A stretch of 64,000 bases of DNA from Haloarcula halobia (GTDB lineage Archaea > Halobacteriota > Halobacteria > Halobacteriales > Haloarculaceae), in assembly GCF_029338255.1 (NCBI RefSeq), contig NZ_CP119787.1:2418001-2482000 (forward strand). Direction: 5' to 3'. Positions 16,351-23,462 of this stretch are shown here, in pieces; within the stretch, counting starts at the first letter, position 1, and each line of letters opens with the position of its first letter. A program made the position numbers and the translations under genes. The notes beneath the pieces are model-generated. The model saw nothing but the letters and a program-made list of their open reading frames with translations, was not told the origin of the DNA and ran no database searches.

Positions 16351-17607
16351 TTAGAGTTCGACCGGTTCCTGGCCGGGCGCAAGTCGGCTGTTGAGTTCGT
16401 CGAGATCGAGCTCCAGGCCCAGACCTGGGCCCTCGGGGACCTCGATGCGGCCGTCCTCGATGAGTGGGTCGCCGATGTAGAGGTCGTCCCACCAGTCAAC
16501 GTCGCGAGCGTGCCACTCGAGGACGAATGCGTTCGGCACGGTCGCGCAGGCGTGCACACTCGCGACTGTACCGACTGGGCTGGCGACATTGTGTGGCGCC
16601 ACTGGAACGTCGTAGGCGTCGGCGAGGGCGGCCATACGACGGAACTCCGAGAGCCCACCACACTTCTGGATGTCGGGCGCGGCGACGTCGAGGGCATCCT
16701 CATCGAGGAAAGGCACCAAGCCTTCGACGCGTGTGATGTTCTCACCGGCGAGTATGGGCGTCGACGTGGCCTCGGTGACACGCCGGTGGGAGTCTGCGTT
16801 CTCCGGCGGAACGGGATCCTCGAGCCATGCGATATCGAACTCCTCGAGTTCGCGCGCAACGCGAAGAGCGGTCTCCACGTTGAAGTTCCAGTGGAGGTCG
16901 AACGCGAGTAACGGGTCGTCACCGATGCGTTCGCGGACTGCCGCAACGACGTCAACCTTGTGCTGGACGGCGGCGTTGGATAGGCGGCGGGTTGCGGTAT
17001 CCGCGTCGCCAGCGGCGACATCGAGATCGAACTTGAGTGCATCGAAGCCATCGTCGATAACTGCCTCGGCAGCGTCGGCATACGCTTCGGGTTCGTACGC
17101 TTTGAAGGACTTGTCGGACCCTTCATCCAGGTGGGTGCCAGCGTGACTGTCACAGTAGATGCGGATCTCGTCGCGGTATTTCCCGCCGAGGAGTTGGTAG
17201 ATGGGAAGATCGACGAGCTTTCCGACGGCGTCCCAAAGCGCAGTTTCGATGCCAGAGACGGCTGCCTGCGAGAATCCAGTACCGCCGGCGAGTCCCGAAA
17301 GAAGCTGCGTCATGTGTTCGGTAAGGCGCTCGACGTCGTAGGGGTTCTCACCTACGAGGCCGGGTTCGAGATACTCGATGTGCTCGCGGATAGGGCCATT
17401 GTACGCTTCCCCGACGCCGGTGACGCCAGCGTCTGTCTCCACGGTAATGATGTTCCACGGAAAGTTCCCGCCGATGACATGACAGGTGATGCCAGTGATT
17501 TCGACGTCGCGGCTCGGATCGCGCGACATCCCGCGGTCGCTGAGATCACGCCACTCGATTCCGCCCTTCATCTCAGAAACGAGGTGATGGTATTTCGAGT
17601 TCGACAT
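16351..17607 (-). CDS. Enolase-superfamily sugar-acid dehydratase (mandelate racemase type)
   Basis: 418 residues from ATG 17607, which sits about 30 bp downstream of a strong TATA box, giving a leaderless mRNA. The N-terminal capping domain includes TDAGVTGVGEAYNGP. The barrel carries the metal-ligand pattern (LAFDLHWNF, AWLEDPVPPEN, LAGENI) and active-site segments LKFDLDV, APDIQKCGG and VAPHNVASPVG. It resembles haloarchaeal dehydratases of the xylonate/gluconate type (XacD-like), which convert aldonates to 2-keto-3-deoxy acids. Exact substrate unknown. It is the only clear gene in a segment bounded by tRNA fragments, and its codons are less G+C-biased than its neighbours, which suggests transfer. 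Confidence 0.8.
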   Translation of the reverse strand: MSNSKYHHLVSEMKGGIEWRDLSDRGMSRDPSRDVEITGITCHVIGGNFPWNIITVETDAGVTGVGEAYNGPIREHIEYLEPGLVGENPYDVERLTEHMTQLLSGLAGGTGFSQAAVSGIETALWDAVGKLVDLPIYQLLGGKYRDEIRIYCDSHAGTHLDEGSDKSFKAYEPEAYADAAEAVIDDGFDALKFDLDVAAGDADTATRRLSNAAVQHKVDVVAAVRERIGDDPLLAFDLHWNFNVETALRVARELEEFDIAWLEDPVPPENADSHRRVTEATSTPILAGENITRVEGLVPFLDEDALDVAAPDIQKCGGLSEFRRMAALADAYDVPVAPHNVASPVGTVASVHACATVPNAFVLEWHARDVDWWDDLYIGDPLIEDGRIEVPEGPGLGLELDLDELNSRLAPGQEPVEL

Positions 17608-17634
17608 TGTGCAGAAGGCCCATCTCTCGCAGTG

Positions 17635-17642
17635 TATAAATA
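17635..17642 (-). promoter_or_regulatory. TATA box of the dehydratase gene
   Basis: TATAAATA on the plus strand, TATTTATA on the coding strand, 28-35 bp upstream of ATG 17607. This is the expected archaeal distance for transcription to start at or very near the start codon. Confidence 0.7.
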
Positions 17643-17761
17643 GATTCAGCACGGAACTGGAATACGTCGCCAGAGCTGTGGGGAGAGAGATCAAACTTAC
17701 CCGTTCCGTATAGGACATCGGTCAGTTCGATATTGGCTAGTGGATCAGGTTTCCAAGCCAT

Positions 17762-18146
17762 CTGTCTCTATAAAAGCTGTTCTCCTGCCGTTGCTTTACT
17801 CGCTCTGTAATGAGAGGTACAAATCTACATAGAATAAGGCAAACACCGCTGGTGGGAGTTGCGAGTGCTAACTCGAGAGTCCCGATACTGTCTGGTCGGA
17901 CTGTAGCGACCGATAGGCGCGCGATGTCTTGCCGCTACGAGAATCAGCTGTGTGTATGTATTTTTCAGCAATCAGTACGGAGAATTAGATGGTTTCTCCG
18001 GGGAGGCCTGTTTAGATGCACGCGAATCGTCAGACGACACCTCGGACTCGGAACCGTTCGACCGTCGAACGGAAAGTAAGCACACTGCGTCTCTCGGCAG
18101 AACCAACCCGTCGCTGTCTGTCGGCCTGAATCGCGAAAACGGCTAC
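17762..18146. other. A+T-richer stretch upstream of the dehydratase
   Basis: About 385 bp. A TATA-like TCTATAAAAGC (about 17767-17777) precedes a 62-codon minus-strand frame (17573-17761, starting MAWKPDPLANIE) that overlaps the dehydratase promoter and start; I do not recognise it and treat it as doubtful. A 67-codon plus-strand frame (17952-18155) is acidic in its middle but runs into the boundary repeat. Nothing else is seen. Confidence 0.4.
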
Positions 18147-18221
18147 GGGCGCTGAGGGATTTGAACCGGATTCAGACGTGCTCGCCACGCTGCGCGCGAC
18201 TGGCAGGGTTCAAATCCTCAG
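18147..18221 (-). repeat. tRNA-Arg 3'-end fragment, right boundary (att-like)
   Basis: 18147-18166 (GGGCGCTGAGGGATTTGAAC) is an exact 20-base copy of the 3' end of the tRNA-Arg 100 bp further on. It is followed at 18205-18221 by AGGGTTCAAATCCTCAG, the oppositely oriented T-arm-like motif. The copy at 15692-15757 has the same two-part structure, so the two delimit a segment of about 2.5 kb. Confidence 0.65.
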
Positions 18222-18265
18222 ATAGCGAATTTGCGACTCACGGTTTGTTCGCCGCAAAATTCCAC

Positions 18266-18339
18266 GGGCGCTGAGGGATTTGAACCCCCGACGGTTTGGT
18301 CCGAAGCCAAGCACTCTGTCCAGGCTGAGCTAAGCGCCC
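18266..18339 (-). tRNA. tRNA-Arg (anticodon TCG)
   Basis: 74 nt folding into a full cloverleaf on the minus strand. The acceptor GGGCGCT pairs with AGCGCCC; the D arm is GCTC/GAGT; the anticodon loop CTTCGGA has anticodon TCG at positions 34-36; the T arm GGGGG-TTCAAAT-CCCTC is normal. The first anticodon-stem pair (27-43) appears as C·A, a mismatch worth checking. CCA is not encoded. Its 3' part is duplicated twice upstream in the window, marking it as an integration target. Confidence 0.9.
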
Positions 18340-18427
18340 TACGTGAACTGCTATACCGACGTTGTGGTTTAAACCAACCGGTTCGAGACGGGCCCGGGTG
18401 AGCCAGTCACGCGCCGCCGGCCGCCAC

Positions 18428-18703
18428 TCACTCGGTCTCCGGGGACGTCTCGGCCTCTTCAGCCGGAAGGTCGGCCTCTTCGAGAACCGCGGCGGTGTCG
18501 ATGCCCTGCTGGTCGGCCAGCGCCTCGACGATTGCGCGCTGTTCGGCGAGTTCCCGGTCGACGTCGTCGACGCGGTCGTTGGTCGCCTCGACTGTCTGTC
18601 GGAGGTCCTGGAGTTGCGTCTTCAGCTCGTTGACCTTGGTGTAGACGTCATCTGCGACGTCCGCTACTTTCTGTATCTTCTTCGCCGTCGATCCCAATCC
18701 CAT
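18428..18703 (-). CDS. DUF5798-type coiled-coil protein
   Basis: 91 residues beginning MGLGSTAKKIQKVADVADDV. The central part (about 20-65) is a continuous amphipathic helix with heptads (VNELKTQLQDLRQTV, TNDRVDDVDRELAEQ), followed by an acidic, proline-containing tail. This matches the haloarchaeal DUF5798 family as I remember it. Function unknown; the length and pattern suggest a soluble oligomeric coiled coil. It stands alone between tRNA-Arg and a divergent membrane protein gene. Confidence 0.75.
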   Translation of the reverse strand: MGLGSTAKKIQKVADVADDVYTKVNELKTQLQDLRQTVEATNDRVDDVDRELAEQRAIVEALADQQGIDTAAVLEEADLPAEEAETSPETE

Positions 18704-18782
18704 GGAGTCCGATACGTGGGGAAGCCATTTCCCGGTTTCCCTCGAACGCCGCCGTTAAGACCACGCCGTTCCGAGCGCCGGT

Positions 18783-19196
18783 ATGAACGCGTTGCGCGTC
18801 GCGCCGACCGTCGGCATCGTCGGCTGTGTGCTGTATATCCTCTCGCTGGCCGCCCCGTACGTCATCGTCGGTGAGCCGACCGCCGTCAGCGCCTACTACG
18901 GTGCCGGGGTGCTCTCGCCACTCGTCCTCGGTGTGCTCTCGCTGGTCGCCATCATCGTCCTGGCGGCCGGGCGGGAAGGGCGGACCGACCCGAGCGTCGC
19001 CGCGGGCGCGGGGCTGGTGGTCGGCCTCTTCGTCGTGGGACTGAGCCTCGCCTGGGCGGTGACCGTCCCGGGTGACCTCGTGCTGGGACTGACCGAGTCG
19101 ACGCTCATCGAGCACCACCGGTGGGCCGTCGTCGCGGCGGGTGTCCCCATCCCGGTGGGGTCGGCGTGGTTCGCCCGCGCGCTCGGCCTGCTTTGA
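18783..19196 (+). CDS. Four-helix membrane protein, function unknown
   Basis: 137 residues from ATG 18783 with four hydrophobic helices (about 8-30, 42-62, 73-96, 112-132). Connecting loops are short, and the middle loop is charged (AAGREGRTDPS). No catalytic or transport motif is seen. Small proteins like this (possibly the family labelled DUF7548) are common in haloarchaea. The gene ends about 70 bp before the SRP RNA on the same strand. Confidence 0.7.
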   Translation: MNALRVAPTVGIVGCVLYILSLAAPYVIVGEPTAVSAYYGAGVLSPLVLGVLSLVAIIVLAAGREGRTDPSVAAGAGLVVGLFVVGLSLAWAVTVPGDLVLGLTESTLIEHHRWAVVAAGVPIPVGSAWFARALGLL

Positions 19197-19236
19197 GCCG
19201 GGCGTCGTCTGTCAGTTTGGGGGACATTCGAAAGGC

Positions 19237-19244
19237 CCTTATGG
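19237..19244 (+). promoter_or_regulatory. Promoter of the SRP RNA gene
   Basis: CGAAAGG followed by CCCTTATGG forms a purine-rich BRE and a TATA-like box. Its spacing of about 25 bp to GTGGAC at 19265 fits the 5' end of the SRP RNA. Confidence 0.5.
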
Positions 19245-19264
19245 GGCGGCGGCGGAATCACGAT

Positions 19265-19573
19265 GTGGACTAGGTCGGGGGGTTTGGCCCCCCTCGATAC
19301 CCGCACTATGGTCATCAGCGGGGACCGAAACCCGGGGGCGTCCGGTCTGACGGACGTGGACCCCGTGAGCCAACGTCGAAGCCTCGTCCCGCGGGGACGG
19401 CGGTCCACGCGGTCACATCTGCAGGGATGTGCCCGCGCGGTTAATCGATGGCACTCCGTCAGGCACGGAAGTGAGCAGCGGACCATCGAACACCCGTCGC
19501 TCGTGGGGTCGCGGGGTGGAGGAGGCAAACGGGATTACCCTCGTCCGAACGTCGGGCAATTCCCGGGGTCCAC
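19265..19573 (+). ncRNA. Archaeal SRP (7S) RNA
   Basis: A structured RNA of about 309 nt. The universally conserved SRP54-binding helix 8 is present as GTCAGGCACGGAAGTGAGCA (around 19454-19480), which contains the GGAAG tetraloop region and the AGCAG asymmetric loop. The 5' end (GTGGACTAGGTCGGGGGGTT) carries the G-rich/C-rich pair GGGGGG...CCCCCC typical of archaeal 7S RNA. The terminal stem GTGGAC (19265-19270) pairs with GTCCAC (19568-19573). The RNA scaffolds SRP19 and SRP54 and targets nascent membrane and secreted proteins. Ends are predicted from the terminal stem and may be off by a few bases. Confidence 0.9.
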
Positions 19574-19589
19574 TCTCATTCATAGACGG

Positions 19590-19959
19590 CCACTTTTTGC
19601 TGCGTCGGGTGTCCTCGCGAGCCTTCGGCTCGCTGTGGGCACCACTCCTTGCAAAAACGTGGGGAAAAATGCCGGACTCTCGACCTCCGGTCTCGAGTCC
19701 GGTGAAACCGCGCCTCCGGCGCGGTATGCTTCTTGACGGCCTGCCCTTCCCCGGGTCGTGGCACGGAGGCCACTCCCGGCCATGATGTACAATCCGACGC
19801 GCGAGTTACGATAGAGATGGAATCCCACTGCGGTCCAGCGTCCGACGAGCGAAGCGAGGCGGTTCACCGGAAGCGCGACGAAGCCGCGCATTCCGGCAGT
19901 TTTCCCCACGTTTTTGCAAGCGGGGGTTCGCGGAGCGAACCCCCCGCAGTAAAAAGTGG
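19590..19959. repeat. Nested inverted-repeat element
   Basis: Outer arms 19590-19604 (CCACTTTTTGCTGCG) and 19945-19959 (CGCAGTAAAAAGTGG) are complementary at 14 of 15 positions. Inner arms at 19648-19675 and 19893-19920 are complementary at 27 of 28 positions; the left inner arm starts CTTGCAAAAACGTGGGG. Between and beside the arms are several short hairpins, for example GAGCCTTCGGCTC and GGGGGTTCGCGGAGCGAACCCCC. No protein is encoded. The T5 runs of the outer arms lie just after the SRP RNA and just after the mscS stop on the opposite strand, so the ends may serve as terminators for both. Confidence 0.75.
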
Positions 19960-20832
19960 TTAGGGTTCGACCAGCCCTTCGACGTTCGATAGCTCCAGGC
20001 CGCCACCGATGGTGCGGTTCGGGTAGGGGATGTTGATGTCCTCCTCGTCGAAGCGCTGCTTGACTGCCTGGACGTACTCGCCGCGGGTCTTCACGAAGTC
20101 GGCGCGGCTGGGGTCATCGATCCAGACTCGGGACTGCAGGCCCACCGATGAGTCGCCGAGCTCGACGAGGCGCACCGACGGCGCGGGGTCCTCCATGATG
20201 CCCTCGTTCGCCTCGGCCTCCTCGATGATGATCTCGGTCGCTTTGTCGATGTCGTCGTCGTAGCCGATACCGAAGACGAACTTCAGGCGGAGCTGCTCCT
20301 TGGCGACGGGGTTCTTGATCACGCCGTCGGTCAGGTTCGAGTTCGGCACCGTCAGCAGTTCGTTGTCGAAGGTCCGGACCCGCGAGACCCGCAGGCTGAT
20401 GTCCTCGACGATGCCGGAGTTGCCGTCCCACTCGATCCAGTCGCCGATGCGGAAGGGCTTGTCCGTGTAGATGAAGATGCCGGCGACGAAGTTCTTCAGG
20501 ACGTCCTGCATCGCAAAGCCGATCGCGAGCGTGGCGGCCGCCGCGATCGTCGCGAGCGACTGGAGGAAGTTGCCGAACTCGGCCAACCCGAACGCGACCG
20601 AGACGGCGACGAAGAGCATGACGATGCTCGTCAACTTCTTCAGCGGCTTTCGTGCGTGAGCGTCGAGGTCGCGCGATTCCAGCGAGCGGTCGACGAGTGG
20701 GATGACGACGACCTTGCCGAGGACGTATATCGCGACGAAGGCGACGACGAACACGATGGCGCTCGCGATGGCGGTCGCCGCCGGAACCCCGAACCCGTCG
20801 AGGAACTCGGCGATGGGGCCGACCTGCATCAT
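19960..20832 (-). CDS. Small-conductance mechanosensitive channel (MscS family)
   Basis: 290 residues. Three transmembrane helices lie in the first about 110 residues. They are followed by the pore-lining helix region (FLQSLATIAAAATLAIGFAMQ) and the MscS beta domain (KPFRIGDWIEWDGNSGIVEDI, then RVRTFDNELLTVPNSNL). The C-terminal alpha/beta domain is complete. The channel releases osmolytes on hypo-osmotic shock, a relevant function for a halophile. The start codon overlaps the stop of the upstream RNA-binding protein gene (ATGA), so the two are coupled. Confidence 0.9.
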   Translation of the reverse strand: MMQVGPIAEFLDGFGVPAATAIASAIVFVVAFVAIYVLGKVVVIPLVDRSLESRDLDAHARKPLKKLTSIVMLFVAVSVAFGLAEFGNFLQSLATIAAAATLAIGFAMQDVLKNFVAGIFIYTDKPFRIGDWIEWDGNSGIVEDISLRVSRVRTFDNELLTVPNSNLTDGVIKNPVAKEQLRLKFVFGIGYDDDIDKATEIIIEEAEANEGIMEDPAPSVRLVELGDSSVGLQSRVWIDDPSRADFVKTRGEYVQAVKQRFDEEDINIPYPNRTIGGGLELSNVEGLVEP

Positions 20833-21077
20833 GGCTCGAACACCGCCGTGTGCCCGCGAACGCGGACCACCTCGGCGTCGACGAGGTCCGCGAGGTCGTC
20901 CGCCAGCGCCTCGGTCGTCGTTCCGCCCCGGGACGACCGGAGGAACTTGACCTTCACGTACTCGGCGTCGTCGAGCTGCGAATCGAGTTCGTCGGCGACA
21001 GATTCGATGCCGTGCTTGCCGACCCGGAGCGTCGCGTCGAGCGCGTGGAGTTTCCGTTCCGTGTTGTCAGCGACCAT
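20829..21077 (-). CDS. YhbY/CRM-domain RNA-binding protein
   Basis: 82 residues from ATG 21077. The CRM fold is recognisable: RKLHALDATLRVGKHGIE near the start, YVKVKFLRSS in the middle and ALADDLADLVDAEVVRVRGHTAVF at the end. Bacterial YhbY associates with pre-50S ribosomal particles; archaeal versions are assumed to bind rRNA or tRNA. A TATA-like TTTAAAAG at about 21102-21110 places transcription start next to the ATG. The gene overlaps mscS by four bases and follows the RNase P subunit gene on the same strand, so ribosome/RNA and osmotic functions share an operon. Confidence 0.85.
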   Translation of the reverse strand: MVADNTERKLHALDATLRVGKHGIESVADELDSQLDDAEYVKVKFLRSSRGGTTTEALADDLADLVDAEVVRVRGHTAVFEP

Positions 21078-21130
21078 TGTGTGGGGAGTAATTACGCCGA
21101 GGATTTTAAAAGCGTACCCAACACGACCGG

Positions 21131-21418
21131 TCACGAGTACGGATACCGTGACTGTGCGCCACAGGCACAGGTGACGACCACGTGCCCGTTCTGCGTCCGC
21201 ACCCTGGCGTTGCGTCCCGGGACGAGGTAGGTATCACACGACGAACACGTCGAGCGCTCGAAGGTGCGCGGGAGCCGGAGGCGCTGGCGCTCGCCGACGC
21301 GACGTGCTCGCCGGACGTACGCCCGAGCGCGCTCCTCGTGGCCCGAGAGCACGGCCTCCCGGGCCAGCTCCTGGAGGCGCTCGATGCGTTCGCGGGCGAT
21401 GGTCGCCTCGTCGGTCAT
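21131..21418 (-). CDS. rnp4: RNase P protein component 4 (Rpp21/Rpr2)
   Basis: 95 residues from ATG 21418 (MTDEATIARERIERL). An N-terminal helical region rich in Arg (RAYVRRARRVGERQRLRLPR) binds RNA. The zinc ribbon has paired cysteines CSSCDTYLVPGRN and CACGAQSRYPY. It is a component of archaeal RNase P, which matures tRNA 5' ends, working with Rnp1-3 and the RNase P RNA. It lies upstream of the YhbY and mscS genes on the same strand, and is divergent from a glycosyltransferase. An earlier in-frame ATG adds eight residues. Confidence 0.9.
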   Translation of the reverse strand: MTDEATIARERIERLQELAREAVLSGHEERARAYVRRARRVGERQRLRLPRTFERSTCSSCDTYLVPGRNARVRTQNGHVVVTCACGAQSRYPYS

Positions 21419-21503
21419 GGTCGCCACTCCGGGAGGGGCCAAAAAATGCCTTCCGAAGCGCGAAGTCGGTAGGATTTTCGGCGGTGCCGGCGACCATCTG
21501 GAT

Positions 21504-22553
21504 GTGCGCGTCCTGAACTACCTCGAACTGGAGTCCCGCCTGGACCGGTCGGGCATCGGCACCTCGGTGGACCACCAGCGGGCGGCGCTGGCCGAGACGG
21601 ACGTCGACGTGGTCACGTCGCCGTGGCGCGACGGCCATCCGGCATGGGCGCTGGGTGGGAAGGTAGCGTTCGACGACCCCGTATTCCGGGAGTACGACGT
21701 CGCTCACTGCAACATGATCGGCCCCGGGTCCGTGGCCGTCGCCAGACACGCGAAGCGACACGACGTGCCACTCGTCCTCCACGCCCACGTCACCCGCGAG
21801 GACTTCCGGGACAGCTTCCGGGGGTCGAATCTCGTCGCGCCGGCGCTCGGGGAGTATCTGAAGTGGTTCTACTCGCAGGCCGACCTCGTGCTCTGTCCCT
21901 CCGAGTACACGAAGGGCGTCCTCGAGGACTATCCCGTCGACGCGCCCATCAGGCCGATCACCAACGGGGTCGACGTCGACGCGCTCGAAGGGTTCGAATT
22001 GACCCGCGAGGAGTACCGCGAGCGCTACGACCTCGATGGGATGGTCGTGTTCGCCGTGGGCAACGTCTTCGAGCGCAAGGGGTTGACGACGTTCTGTGAA
22101 CTCGCCGAAGCGACCGACTACGACTTCGCCTGGTTCGGCCCCTACGACGACGGCCCGCAGGCCTCGGCGGCGGTCAGACGGTGGACGTCGGACCCGCCGG
22201 CAAACGTCACCTTCACCGGGTGGATAGACGACATCCGCGGGGCCTACGGGGCCGGCGACGTCTACCTCTTTCCCACCAAGAACGAGAACCAGGGCATCGC
22301 CGTCCTCGAGGCGATGGCCTGCGGGAAGGCCGTCGTGCTCTCGGACATCCCCGTCTTCCGCGAGTACTACGAGGACGGCCACGACTGTCTCATCTGTGCG
22401 GACAGGTCGGAGTTCGAAGACGCCCTCGAACGACTCGAAGCGGACCCCGACCTGCGCCGGCGACTCGGCGAAAACGCAAAGGCGACGACACGTGAACACG
22501 GACTAGAAAGGGTGGGCGAGCGACTGGTCGAGACCTACGAGGAGGTGGTCTGA
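21504..22553 (+). CDS. GT4-family glycosyltransferase
   Basis: 349 residues, probably from GTG 21504 (VRVLNYLELESRLDRSGIG); no suitable ATG exists at this point and the first strand begins here. The GT-B fold is evident: DVAHCNMIGPGS, ITNGVDVDALEGFE, AVGNVFERKGL and the C-terminal nucleotide-sugar-binding segment with E-x7-E (ENQGIAVLEAMACGKAVVLSD). Such enzymes build archaeal glycans or glycolipids; donor and acceptor are unknown. It is divergent from rnp4 and is followed by a transporter remnant. Confidence 0.85.
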   Translation: MRVLNYLELESRLDRSGIGTSVDHQRAALAETDVDVVTSPWRDGHPAWALGGKVAFDDPVFREYDVAHCNMIGPGSVAVARHAKRHDVPLVLHAHVTREDFRDSFRGSNLVAPALGEYLKWFYSQADLVLCPSEYTKGVLEDYPVDAPIRPITNGVDVDALEGFELTREEYRERYDLDGMVVFAVGNVFERKGLTTFCELAEATDYDFAWFGPYDDGPQASAAVRRWTSDPPANVTFTGWIDDIRGAYGAGDVYLFPTKNENQGIAVLEAMACGKAVVLSDIPVFREYYEDGHDCLICADRSEFEDALERLEADPDLRRRLGENAKATTREHGLERVGERLVETYEEVV

Positions 22554-22556
22554 CCG

Positions 22557-22952
22557 TGGACGGAACCGGAACGCACCGACGACTCGACGACCGCTGCACA
22601 GTCGACCGGGTTCATCAGGGCCTTCGGCGTCGCGGCGGTTCCGTACATGATATTCTACGTACTGTCCGGGTCACTGCGAGGGGCGAGCGGGACGCGCCTC
22701 CCGCTTCTGGCGCGTGTCATCGGCCTGTTCGGGTTCTTCCTCGGGTTCTCCTATCTCGCCGGCGTCACCTTCGGACTCGGGCCCGTCGGTGCGTATGCCG
22801 GGATCGTCCTGAGTTACGCCTGGATGATGCTCGTGCTCGCCTTGGCGTTCCAGCGCGGCGACTGGGCGGGGCGAGCGACCGGGATGATAAGCGCCCGTGA
22901 GTCAGCAGGCGAGTGTGCGAGACGTGCGAGTCGGCTGCTACGGCTCGCTTGA
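22557..22952 (+). pseudogene. MATE-type transporter C-terminal remnant
   Basis: The frame from about 22605 reads FIRAFGVAAVPYMIFYVLSG, then GASGTRLPLLARVIGLFGFF, LGPVGAYAGIVLSYAWMML and QRGDWAGRAT. This order resembles the last three transmembrane helices of MATE multidrug/solute exporters. No start codon fits the beginning of the homology, and the first ATG (22647) falls within a helix. The rest of a roughly 450-residue protein is missing, so I read it as a truncated remnant rather than a 101-residue protein. A genuine small membrane protein remains possible. Confidence 0.45.
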
Positions 22953-23101
22953 AACCCTCAATTGGTGATCGGTCTCAGGAACCGTGGTGAATTCAGGGCG
23001 CATATTCATCACTGTCCGGTCAGACAGAAGCGAGGATACAGAGCCGCTATTGGGCAAAGCCGCCCTGCCACTAGCCTCGATATTCCGGGCGGGACGACAG
23101 C

Positions 23102-23371
23102 TCACGCTGTTTTGACGAACTGTGCGCTACCATTCTGCTCGATTATGATGCGATAGCCTTCATAACTAAACGTGATTCCGACCTGTGCTCCACGGACCGG
23201 AGGATTCGAAAATATTTCGTCGATAGTATTGCCAAGGTGTTCGTATGTGGGGGTCAGTTCTTCAGGCTGTTTCCCTTCCAGATCAGCCACTATTTTCGCA
23301 ATTTGCACGGATGGCTTGTGTTGATTGACCTCCAATTGTCGGTGGGCAATTTCGTCCGAGGGCGAGTTCAT
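23102..23371 (-). CDS. HalOD1 output-domain protein
   Basis: 89 residues with the HalOD1 pattern: VQIAKIVADLEGKQPEELTP, YEHLGNTIDEIF, then VGITFSYEGYRIIIEQNG. The protein is less acidic and the gene visibly less G+C-rich than most neighbours. It is divergent from the HTH-10 regulator at 23463, with about 90 bp of A+T-rich DNA between them. That arrangement suggests a shared promoter region and a joint signalling role. Function of the family is not established. Confidence 0.82.
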   Translation of the reverse strand: MNSPSDEIAHRQLEVNQHKPSVQIAKIVADLEGKQPEELTPTYEHLGNTIDEIFSNPPVRGAQVGITFSYEGYRIIIEQNGSAQFVKTA

Positions 23372-23462
23372 CGTCGTCTTGGAGTTGGAACTCTACGCGA
23401 TTAGTCGTCGTGGCTTATTACTTTGACTCTCACAGTGTTGCTCTTCCAATCGAACAAATATA

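Noticed and set aside
17573..17761. A 62-codon minus-strand frame upstream of the dehydratase
   Set aside because: It contains the dehydratase TATA box and start codon and has no recognisable family; kept only as a doubtful note.
22556..22900. A GTG-started frame just after the glycosyltransferase stop
   Set aside because: Its Arg-rich translation is out of frame with the transporter-like helices and looks like a shadow.
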